From NCBI RefSeq assembly GCF_022698145.1, contig NZ_JALDAX010000008.1, forward strand, positions 248,001 to 312,000: a DNA stretch of 64,000 nt. Reading direction: 5' to 3'. Numbering within the stretch: position 1 is the first letter of the stretch; every line of letters starts with the position of its first letter. The position numbers and the translations under genes were made by a program. Below, in pieces: positions 46,449 through 53,816 of this stretch. The DNA is from Streptomyces spinosisporus. Its GTDB lineage: Bacteria > Actinomycetota > Actinomycetes > Streptomycetales > Streptomycetaceae. The notes beneath the pieces are model-generated. The model searched no databases and had not been told where the DNA came from. It was given only the letters and a program-made list of their open reading frames with translations.

Positions 46449-47944
46449 ACGGCCGCTCCCGCGTCCCGGGGGCCGGGCGCCTGCGCCTCCTGGGCACGGA
46501 CACGGGTGCGCGACAGCGCGAGGGTGCCGAGGAAGCCGAGCACGAGGGCGGCGAGGACACCGAGGTTGGCGTAGGCCCAGGAGCCGGACCTGCCGCCGAG
46601 GCCGAACGGGTCGAGGAGGTAGCCCTGCCAGTCGAGCCAGCCGGCGGCCGAGTTGGTGACCAGGCCCCAGCCGAGGGCGGTGGCGGCGACGGTGAGGAGC
46701 AGCGGGACGGGCGGTACGTCGCCGTAGCGGCCCGTGGGGCGGTAGAGGTCGCCCTCGTCGTAGTCGCGGCGGCGCAGCGCCAGGTCGGCGAGCATGATGC
46801 CGCACCAGGCGGCGATGGGGACGCCGAGGGTGGTCAGGAAGCCCATGAACTGGCCGAGGAAGTCGTCGGCGAAGAAGACGATGTAGATCGAGCCGGCGAT
46901 CATCAGGACGCCGTCGACGAACGCCGCGACGTAGCGCGGGATCCTGATGCCCGCCGACAGCAGGGCGAGGCCGGAGGAGTAGATGTCGAGGACCGCGCCG
47001 CCGACCAGCCCGAGCACCGCCACGACGGCGAACGGGACCAGGAACCAGGTCGGCAGGATGGTGGTGAGGGCGCCGATCGGGTCGGCGGCGACGGCCGCGC
47101 TGAGCTTGGCGGAGGAGCCGGCCAGCAGCAGGCCGAAGACCAGTAGGAGCAGCGGGGCCAGGGACGCGCCGAAGGTGGTCCAGCCGATCACCCCGCGGCC
47201 GGACGAACTGCGCGGCAGATAGCGGGAGTAGTCGGCGGCGGCGTTGACCCAGCCGAGGCCGAAGCCGGTCATCATGAACACCAGCGCGCCGATGAAGTCC
47301 TGGGTGGAGCCGGCCGGGACGGCGCTGACCGTGCTCCAGTGGATGTGGTCGGCGACCAGCGCGATGTAGACGACGGTGAGTACGCCGGTGACGACCGTGA
47401 TCACGGTCTGCAGCCGCATGATCAGGTCGAAGCCCATCACCCCGCCGACGACGGTCAGCGCACCGACCAGGACGAGGGCCACCACCTTGGTACCGGTGCC
47501 GCCGCCCCAGCCGAGCCGGTCGAAGACGGTGGCGGTGGCCATGGTGGCGAGCGCGCACAGCACGGTCTCCCAGCCGACGGTGAGCACCCAGGAGATCACC
47601 GAGGGCAGGCGGTTGCCGCGCACGCCGTACGCGGCGCGGCCGAGGACCATCGTCGGCGCCGAGCCGCGCTTGCCGGCCACCGCGACGAAGCCGCACAGCA
47701 GGAACGAGAAGACGATGCCGATGACGCCTGCGGCCAGGGACTGCCAGAAGGAGGTCCCGAAGCCGAGCGCGAAGGCGCCATAACTGAGTCCGAGGACCGA
47801 GACGTTGGCACCGAACCAGGGCCAGAACAGCGTGCGCGGAGTGCCCTTGCGCTCGGCGTCGGAGATGACGTCGAGCCCGTGCGTCTCCACCTGGAGCTGC
47901 CGTCCCGTGGCTCTCTTGTCGGGGGTGTCCGGAGCCTGTGCCAT
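46445..47944 (-). CDS. NCS1-family nucleobase/hydantoin-type permease
   Basis: A 499-residue membrane transporter with about twelve helices. The family core is seen in LFWPWFGANVSVLGLSYGAFALGFG (helix 1), AFVAVAGKRGSAPTMVLGRAAYGVRGN (loop 2) and GFGLGWVNAAADYSRYLPR (after helix 6). It is a sodium- or proton-coupled importer of cytosine, purine, allantoin or hydantoin type. It starts the operon with isochorismatase-family hydrolase and peptidase E, which suggests a nitrogen compound that is imported and then hydrolysed. ATG 47944 is preceded by AGGCAGGG. Confidence 0.88.
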   Translation of the reverse strand: MAQAPDTPDKRATGRQLQVETHGLDVISDAERKGTPRTLFWPWFGANVSVLGLSYGAFALGFGTSFWQSLAAGVIGIVFSFLLCGFVAVAGKRGSAPTMVLGRAAYGVRGNRLPSVISWVLTVGWETVLCALATMATATVFDRLGWGGGTGTKVVALVLVGALTVVGGVMGFDLIMRLQTVITVVTGVLTVVYIALVADHIHWSTVSAVPAGSTQDFIGALVFMMTGFGLGWVNAAADYSRYLPRSSSGRGVIGWTTFGASLAPLLLLVFGLLLAGSSAKLSAAVAADPIGALTTILPTWFLVPFAVVAVLGLVGGAVLDIYSSGLALLSAGIRIPRYVAAFVDGVLMIAGSIYIVFFADDFLGQFMGFLTTLGVPIAAWCGIMLADLALRRRDYDEGDLYRPTGRYGDVPPVPLLLTVAATALGWGLVTNSAAGWLDWQGYLLDPFGLGGRSGSWAYANLGVLAALVLGFLGTLALSRTRVRAQEAQAPGPRDAGAAV

Positions 47945-48029
47945 CGTCGCCCTGCCTGTCCAGTTGCCGTCCGCCTGCGGTGCACCGAGGGGTGAAGCCT
48001 GGTCTGCGCTGGTCGGAGCGTCAAGGGCC

Positions 48030-48060
48030 ACAGGGACGCCGAGGGTGGCGGCGCCCCTGT
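48030..48060 (-). terminator. hairpin after 6-phosphogluconate dehydrogenase
   Basis: ACAGGG (48030-48035) pairs with CCCTGT (48055-48060), and CGCC with GGCG inside, with a bulged centre. It lies 55 bases beyond the gnd stop on the minus strand. No T-run is clear, so the call is tentative. The remaining 170-base gap to the permease shows nothing else. Confidence 0.35.
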
Positions 48061-48114
48061 CGGCCTTCGCTTCAGCGCGCGGAAACCCCCGAGATGCGCG
48101 CGCAGGGCGAGCCG

Positions 48115-49554
48115 TCAGGCGGAGGTTTCCGCGCGGTCCGCGGCTCCCCAGTGGGTGTGGAAGGTGCCCTCGCGGTCGGTGCGGCGGTAGGTGTGGGCGC
48201 CGAAGTAGTCGCGTTGGCCCTGCAGCAGGGCGGCGGGGAGGCGGTCGGCGCGCAGGGTGTCGTAGTGGGCGAGGGCGGCGGAGAAGGCGGGGACGGGGAT
48301 GCCGCGGCGGGCGGCGGAGGCGACCGTCTCGCGCCACGGCACCTGCGCGTCGGTGATCTCCATGGCGAACTCCATCTCGCCGAGCAGGCTCACCAGTTCG
48401 TGGTCGGCGGCGTAGGCGGCGCGGATGCGGTCGAGGAAGGAGGCGCGGATGATGCAGCCGCCGCGCCAGATCCGGGCGACCGTGCCGAGGTCGATCTTCC
48501 AGCCGTACTCGGCGGCCGCGTCCTGGATCATCTTCCAGCCCTGGTCGTAGGCGATGACCTTGGAGGCGTAGAGGGCGTGCTCGACCTGTGAGGTGAAGCG
48601 CTCGGCCTCGGTGCGGCTGAGCTGGGGGCGGGTGCCGCCGGGCAGGCCCGCGTAGGCGGCGCGCAGGTCGCGCTGGCCGGACGCGGCGCGGGCGAACGTG
48701 GCCTGGGCGATGGCGGTGACCGGGGAGGCCAGGTCCAGCGCCGTCTGCACGGTCCAGCGCCCCGTTCCCTTCTGGCCCGCGGCGTCCTGGACGACGTCGA
48801 CGAACGGGGCGCCGGTGTCCGCGTCGGTGTGGGCGAGCACCTCGGCGGTGATCTCGACGAGGTAGGAGCCGAGCCGGCCCTGGTTCCAGCGGCGGAAGAC
48901 GTCGGCGATCTCGTGCGGGGTGTAGCCGCCGACCTGCCGCAACAGGTCGTACGCCTCCGCGATGAGCTGCATGTCGGCGTACTCGATGCCGTTGTGCACC
49001 ATCTTCACGAAGTGCCCCGCGCCGTCGCTCCCGATGTGGGCGGCACACGGCTCGCCGTCGACCTTGGCGCTGATCCGCTCGAACATCGACCCGAGGACGG
49101 CGTACGACTCCGCCGAGCCGCCGACCATGATCGACGGTCCTTCGAGGGCGCCCTCCTCGCCGCCGGAGACCCCGGTGCCGACGAAGTGGATCCCCAGCTC
49201 GCGCAGGGCGGCCTCGCGGCGGCGGGTGTCGGCGAAGTGGGCGTTGCCGCCGTCGATGATCATGTCGCCGGGCTCCAGGAGGGCGGCGAACTCCTCGATG
49301 ACGGAGTCGGTCGCGGCCCCCGCCTGGACCATGATCATCAGGCGGCGGGGGCGCTCCAGCGCCGCCACGAACTCCTCGGCCGTCTCGGCGGGGACGAACG
49401 CGCCCTCGTCGCCGTACACCTCCATGAGCGCGCGCGTGCGGCCGACCGTGCGGTTGTGGACGGCGACGGTGTACCCGTTGCGGGCGAAGTTGCGGGCCAG
49501 GTTGCGGCCCATCACGCCCAGGCCGGTCACGCCGATGGCTGCGGTTGCGTTCAT
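48115..49554 (-). CDS. gnd: 6-phosphogluconate dehydrogenase, decarboxylating
   Basis: A 479-residue NADP-dependent 6-phosphogluconate dehydrogenase. GVTGLGVMGRNLARNFARNGYTVAVHNRT (8-36) is the Rossmann motif, DGGNAHFADTRRRE near 105 and VGTGVSGGEEGALEGPSIMVGG near 130 the substrate loops, HIGSDGAGHFVKMVHNGIEYADMQLIAEAYDLLR the helix with catalytic Lys and His/Asn. It produces ribulose 5-phosphate, CO2 and NADPH. Length fits the long, dimeric class. ATG 49554 begins the Rossmann strand. It is divergent from GAPDH with a 265-base gap between. Confidence 0.95.
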   Translation of the reverse strand: MNATAAIGVTGLGVMGRNLARNFARNGYTVAVHNRTVGRTRALMEVYGDEGAFVPAETAEEFVAALERPRRLMIMVQAGAATDSVIEEFAALLEPGDMIIDGGNAHFADTRRREAALRELGIHFVGTGVSGGEEGALEGPSIMVGGSAESYAVLGSMFERISAKVDGEPCAAHIGSDGAGHFVKMVHNGIEYADMQLIAEAYDLLRQVGGYTPHEIADVFRRWNQGRLGSYLVEITAEVLAHTDADTGAPFVDVVQDAAGQKGTGRWTVQTALDLASPVTAIAQATFARAASGQRDLRAAYAGLPGGTRPQLSRTEAERFTSQVEHALYASKVIAYDQGWKMIQDAAAEYGWKIDLGTVARIWRGGCIIRASFLDRIRAAYAADHELVSLLGEMEFAMEITDAQVPWRETVASAARRGIPVPAFSAALAHYDTLRADRLPAALLQGQRDYFGAHTYRRTDREGTFHTHWGAADRAETSA

Positions 49555-49744
49555 GGTGTTCGTCCTCGATCCGTGCGAAGGCGGTGACGGGCGAGGCCCA
49601 CGGGGCCCCATGTCCGGAAGGTACGGACGGGGCGCCGGATCGTCTCGATCGCGGACGGAGACCGGGGCGGGGACGGGGACGGGTCCGGCGGATTCGGGGG
49701 ACGCGAGCGCGTCGCGGGCCGACGTGAGTGTGACGAACCCCGCC

Positions 49745-49819
49745 CGAACGATCGATCAAACAGGGTTTAACATATGAGCGCCGCCTAGCTCGAACGATGG
49801 ATCAGCGAAAGATGGATCA
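49745..49819 (+). repeat. three CGAANGATNGATCA repeats before gap
   Basis: CGAACGATCGATCA (49745-49758), CGAACGATGGATCA (49791-49804) and CGAAAGATGGATCA (49806-49819). The second and third are 15 bases apart, and the third ends directly before GTG 49820. Arrangement and position suggest binding sites for a regulator of gap and possibly gnd. The rest of the 265-base gap to gnd has no other feature noted. Confidence 0.6.
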
Positions 49820-51277
49820 GTGACTGCTGTCAACGACGACTCGTTCACCAACTGGAAGACCCGCGAGGAGATCGCGGAGTCGATGATCCCGATCATCGGG
49901 AAGCTGCACCGCGAGCGGGACGTCACCGTCCTGCTGCACAGCCGCTCCCTGGTGAACAAGTCGGTGGTCAGCATCCTCAAGACGCACCGCTTCGCCCGGC
50001 AGATAGCCGGCGAGGAGCTCTCGGTGGTCGAGACCCTGCCGTTCCTGCAGGCGCTCACCGCGCTCGACCTCGGTCCCTCGCAGATCGACATCGGCATGCT
50101 CGCGGCGACGTACAAGGGCGACGACCGCGGCCTGTCCGTGGCCGAGTTCACCGCCGAGGCGGTCGCGGGTGCCACGGGCGCCAACAAGATCGAGCGCGGC
50201 GAGGGCCGGGACGTCGTCCTCTACGGCTTCGGCCGCATCGGCCGCCTGGTGGCCCGGCTGCTGATCGAGAAGGCCGGCTCCGGCAACGGACTGCGGCTGC
50301 GCGCGATCGTCGTCCGGGGCGGCGGCGAGCAGTCCGCCGAAGACATCGTCAAGCGCGCCTCGCTGCTGCGCCGCGACTCCATCCACGGCCAGTTCCAGGG
50401 CACCATCACCGTGGACGAGGCGAGCAGCACCATCTTCGCCAACGGCAACGCCATCAAGGTGATCTACGCGAACGACCCGTCCGAGGTCGACTACACGGCG
50501 TACGGCATCAAGAACGCCATCCTGATCGACAACACCGGCAAGTGGCGTGACCGCGAGGGGCTTTCGCAGCATCTGCGCCCCGGCATCGACAAGGTCGTGC
50601 TGACCGCGCCGGGCAAGGGCGACGTCCCGAACATCGTGCACGGCGTCAACCACGACACCGTCAAGCCGGACGAGCAGATCCTGTCGTGCGCGTCCTGCAC
50701 CACCAACGCGATCGTGCCGCCGCTGAAGGCGATGGACGACGAGTTCGGTGTCGAGCGCGGTCACGTGGAGACCGTGCACTCCTTCACCAACGACCAGAAC
50801 CTGCTGGACAATTACCACAAGGCCGAGCGCCGCGGCCGTTCCGCGCCGCTCAACATGGTCATCACCGAGACCGGTGCCGCCTCCGCCGTCGCCAAGGCGC
50901 TGCCCGACCTCAAGGCGCGCATCACCGGCAGCTCGATCCGCGTCCCCGTGCCGGACGTCTCGATCGCGATCCTCAACCTGCAGCTCTCGCGCGAGACTTC
51001 CCGCGAGGAGGTCCTCGACCATCTGCGCGAGGTCTCGCTGACCTCCCCGCTGCGCCGCCAGATCGACTTCACCACGGCCCCCGACGCGGTCTCCAGCGAC
51101 TTCATCGGCTCCCGCCACGCCTCGATCGTCGACGCCGGCGCCACCAAGGTGGAGGGCGACAACGCCATCCTCTACCTCTGGTACGACAACGAGTTCGGCT
51201 ACTCCTGCCAGGTCATCCGGGTCGTGCAGCATGTCTCCGGGGTGGAGTACCCCACGTTCCCGAGCCCGGCGGTCTGA
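49820..51277 (+). CDS. gap: glyceraldehyde-3-phosphate dehydrogenase, long form
   Basis: A 485-residue GAPDH. The NAD-binding fold starts only near residue 130 (VVLYGFGRIGRLVARLLIE), so an extra 125-residue helical N-terminus is present (NWKTREEIAESMIPIIGKLHRERDVTVLL...). The active-site Cys is in LSCASCTTNAIVPP (near 296), followed by HSFTNDQNLLD and the C-terminal WYDNEFGYSCQVI. This long variant is known in actinobacteria as a second GAPDH and may be anabolic or stress-linked. GTG 49820 lies directly after three 14-bp repeats. It is divergent from gnd; the two share a sugar-phosphate theme. Confidence 0.93.
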   Translation: MTAVNDDSFTNWKTREEIAESMIPIIGKLHRERDVTVLLHSRSLVNKSVVSILKTHRFARQIAGEELSVVETLPFLQALTALDLGPSQIDIGMLAATYKGDDRGLSVAEFTAEAVAGATGANKIERGEGRDVVLYGFGRIGRLVARLLIEKAGSGNGLRLRAIVVRGGGEQSAEDIVKRASLLRRDSIHGQFQGTITVDEASSTIFANGNAIKVIYANDPSEVDYTAYGIKNAILIDNTGKWRDREGLSQHLRPGIDKVVLTAPGKGDVPNIVHGVNHDTVKPDEQILSCASCTTNAIVPPLKAMDDEFGVERGHVETVHSFTNDQNLLDNYHKAERRGRSAPLNMVITETGAASAVAKALPDLKARITGSSIRVPVPDVSIAILNLQLSRETSREEVLDHLREVSLTSPLRRQIDFTTAPDAVSSDFIGSRHASIVDAGATKVEGDNAILYLWYDNEFGYSCQVIRVVQHVSGVEYPTFPSPAV

Positions 51278-51329
51278 CGCCGGCAGGGCAGCGCCCGTCG
51301 GGATTGCGCGGAACGACGGACCGCCGCGC

Positions 51330-51355
51330 GTCACCGCACAGTCGAGTGCGGTGAC
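51330..51355. terminator. bidirectional terminator between gap and the secreted protein genes
   Basis: GTCACCGCAC and GTGCGGTGAC form a perfect 10-bp stem around AGTCGA. It lies between convergent stops at 51277 and 51378 and can serve both. Confidence 0.75.
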
Positions 51356-51377
51356 ACGCGGGTGGGACGCGGGGGGT

Positions 51378-51890
51378 CTAGTACCTCTTGTGCGAGGCGT
51401 TGTTGTTCTTCAGCTCGGGCACGAGATTCACGGCCAGGCCGCCGTATCCGCCGCAGGTGCCGTAGAACGCCTGGGAGATGCTCTGGTAGCCGGAGCCCCA
51501 GTAGACGCGGTCGTAGACGCCGCATTCGGCGTTCGCGACGGAGGCGGCGTTGTTCTTCAGGGGCTGTCCGTCGCCCGGGTCGGTCCTGCAGGTGCCGCCC
51601 GGAAGCAGTCCGTAGTGGAAGACCAGGCGGACCAGTGTCGCGCCGTTCGGGGAGTAGCCGTAGTGGTCGGGGACGCTCCTGTTGGAGACGTAACAGGAGC
51701 CCACACCCGAGTTGGTGGTCGAGCCGACGCTGTTGTAGTAGAGCGCGAAGCAGTACGTGTTGCCGCTGGAGGTGCAGCCGTCCGACTCGTAGGAGGTGGC
51801 GGCCTGCGCGGGCTGGGCGCAGAAGACGCCTGCGGCGATCAGCGCGGCGACGGGGATCGCCCGGATCAGGTTGCGTATGGCCTGGGTCAC
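51378..51890 (-). CDS. secreted protein of unknown function, Cys-rich
   Basis: A 170-residue precursor. The signal peptide is near residues 1-30 (RAIPVAALIAAGVFCAQPAQA). The mature part is Ser/Asn/Tyr/Gly-rich with about six Cys (SDGCTSSGNTYCFALYYN, GSCYVSN, GGTCRTDPG, NAECGVYD, YGTCGGYGG), suggesting disulphides in an extracellular module. No catalytic motif is seen. GTG 51890 overlaps the preceding gene by GTGA. Peptidase inhibitor-like or bacteriocin-like functions are possible but unsupported. Confidence 0.72.
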   Translation of the reverse strand: MTQAIRNLIRAIPVAALIAAGVFCAQPAQAATSYESDGCTSSGNTYCFALYYNSVGSTTNSGVGSCYVSNRSVPDHYGYSPNGATLVRLVFHYGLLPGGTCRTDPGDGQPLKNNAASVANAECGVYDRVYWGSGYQSISQAFYGTCGGYGGLAVNLVPELKNNNASHKRY

Positions 51891-52837
51891 TTGTCGCTGC
51901 CCTCCGAGTTCACTCGTTGCGCGGCCGCCTTCACGGCGTTCCTCCTGCTGAGTTCGGCGTCGAGAGCGGTCTTTCTGGCGGCGATCTCCTTGTTCTGGAT
52001 CGCGGTCTCCTCCCCGTACCAGACCTTGATGAGGCCGGTCTCGCTCTTGCAGGCGACGTCGGCCTCGGCCACCTCGATCTCCTCCGACGACGCGGTGGGC
52101 GTCGTCAGGTCGAAGCCGGCGGCGGGCTTGTACGGATCGTCGAACGGGTGGCCCTTGTCCTTCATGCAGGCCGCCCAGTCGGCGATGGCATCCTGGACAG
52201 CGGGCTGCTGCAACGACTGGGTCATGCTCGATGCGTTGACCTTCGACGCCTCGTCGCCCGGCACGAGCGCACCGAGTCGGCGCTCGGTCTCACCGCGGCA
52301 TCCGCCCTCGGGCACCGTCACTCCGTTGTACGTGCCGCCCTCGACCTCTGGTCCGTCGCCGAGGAACACGGCGCCTTCCGCCCCGGAGGCCGGCTCCCAC
52401 ACCGGCGGCTCGTTCTGCTGGGCCGGCGGCAGGTGGTACCCGTATCGGGACGCTTCCGTCGCGTCCGAAGCCCCGTACCGCCTGGGCATGTTGGCGTCGT
52501 TGAACTCGATCGGCGGTTCGGTTCCGGGCACCGGCGGGTTGAACGAGTCGAAGCCGAAGCGGGCCATGCAGCCGACCCACAGGTCGCGTTGGGCGCGCTG
52601 CCACTCGACGACGTCCGTGTAGCCGACGAGATACTTCTCCACGGGCAGGGACAGCCCCTTCACCAGTCCGCTTTCCGGCGTACGGCTGGGCCACTTGCTC
52701 TCGTCGACCGCGTTTGCGGCCACTGTCTGCGGTGACGCCCCATCCGGCGCCCCGGCCCCGCCGATCGCACTCACGGCCACGCCGGCGACGAGTGCCGTCG
52801 CCGCGAACAAGCCTGTGAGCACTTGCCCCTTGCGCAT
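51887..52837 (-). CDS. secreted protein of unknown function
   Basis: A 316-residue precursor with a signal peptide (basic MRKG, hydrophobic core 8-24, Ala-Gly-Ala near 27-30). The mature part includes WQRAQRDLWVGCMARFGFDSFNPPVPG, AVQDAIADWAACMKDKGHPFDDPYKPAA, and AEADVACKSETGLIKVWYGEETAIQNKEIAARKTALDAEL, a pattern of Cys-containing helices (a CM motif in two places) seen in uncharacterised Streptomyces exported proteins. The C-terminal 60 residues are predicted helical with charged residues. It is overlapped by the next gene. Function unknown. Confidence 0.75.
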   Translation of the reverse strand: MRKGQVLTGLFAATALVAGVAVSAIGGAGAPDGASPQTVAANAVDESKWPSRTPESGLVKGLSLPVEKYLVGYTDVVEWQRAQRDLWVGCMARFGFDSFNPPVPGTEPPIEFNDANMPRRYGASDATEASRYGYHLPPAQQNEPPVWEPASGAEGAVFLGDGPEVEGGTYNGVTVPEGGCRGETERRLGALVPGDEASKVNASSMTQSLQQPAVQDAIADWAACMKDKGHPFDDPYKPAAGFDLTTPTASSEEIEVAEADVACKSETGLIKVWYGEETAIQNKEIAARKTALDAELSRRNAVKAAAQRVNSEGSDK

Positions 52838-52992
52838 GCACTACCCCCTCATCGTCTCTCACTCCATGTGCATGACAGGTGGAATGTAGGGCACGCGCTT
52901 TCACGGTGACCACATGGTGAAGATCACGGAGTGGCGGCGAATGGTCTGGACCCTTGAGGGGTACAGAAGGCGCGGGCGGGGGCGCCGGACGC

Positions 52993-53715
52993 TCAGGCCG
53001 AGGTTCCCAGGACCCGGGCCGTACAGGCCGTCCCCTCCTTGCCGTTGCTGTATTCGAGGAGGTAGGACACCACCCGGCCCGACCGGTACAGCGGACTGGC
53101 CATCTGTTTCCTGGTCTTCTCGAACGCCTTGTCGAGGCTGGGGAGCGCGCCCTTGAACCAAGCGGCGGCCGAAGCCGGCTTCGCGCTCGGGTGGTCCAGT
53201 TCGAGGCACGCTCGAAGGAAGTCGGTGTGGCCGGGCGCCGCGCGGTCGGCGATGCAGGTGAGGGACTCGAGATCGCCGGACAGGTTCCAGACGACGGCGA
53301 TGCTCATCTTGCTTCCGGCCGACGGGTGTCCGGACCCCGAGGCATACCAGACCGGGGGTACGTCGTCCTTCTTGTTGAAGTCGTTCTTCTTTCTGGGGCT
53401 CATCCTGATGTGCCACTGCTTCGTCAGCATGTCCAGATACGAGGAGCCGGTGTAGCCCTTCGCCACGGCGGTGCTGCGGATGCTGCGCGGCAGCTCGTCC
53501 GCCGTCGCGGGTCGGGGCGGCCAGTCGTCCAGACCGTGGGCCGCCGTGGCGGACGGGGCCGCCGCCCCCGCCGTGGTGGAGGGTGTGATCTCACCTTCGC
53601 CCGGTCCCGGTGATGCCGAGGAGCCGGTGCCCGGGGAGGAGCTGTGCTGGGAGGAACACCCTGCGAGGAGGGCGGTCAACGCCAGCGCCGTCGCGAGGAC
53701 ATGGGGGAACTTCAT
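52993..53715 (-). CDS. putative lipoprotein of unknown function
   Basis: A 240-residue precursor with a lipobox LLAGC at residues 16-20 after a short hydrophobic core, so it should be a lipid-anchored exported protein. A Ser/Gly/Pro-rich linker (residues 25-60) precedes a folded part with AVAKGYTGSSYLDMLTKQWHIRMSPRK, ESLTCIADRAAPGHTDFLRACLELDHPSA and VSYLLEYSNGKEGTACTARVLG. No enzyme motif is known to me. It lies in the secreted-protein block, 155 bases before the neighbouring exported protein gene; that gap shows no strong signal. Confidence 0.72.
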   Translation of the reverse strand: MKFPHVLATALALTALLAGCSSQHSSSPGTGSSASPGPGEGEITPSTTAGAAAPSATAAHGLDDWPPRPATADELPRSIRSTAVAKGYTGSSYLDMLTKQWHIRMSPRKKNDFNKKDDVPPVWYASGSGHPSAGSKMSIAVVWNLSGDLESLTCIADRAAPGHTDFLRACLELDHPSAKPASAAAWFKGALPSLDKAFEKTRKQMASPLYRSGRVVSYLLEYSNGKEGTACTARVLGTSA

Positions 53716-53816
53716 GAACGTGTGCTCCGTTGCGAAGGCCGGTCTGTCGTGCGCGGTGCGCCGCCCGGCCGGTATCGGGCCGGGAGGCGCACCGCTCTGC
53801 CATGGTGCGGGCGTGG

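Noticed and set aside
46445..49759. 1104-codon minus-strand ORF continuing the NCS1 permease upstream
   Set aside because: The extension is a shadow of gnd in another frame; ATG 47944 begins the permease homology and has a ribosome site.
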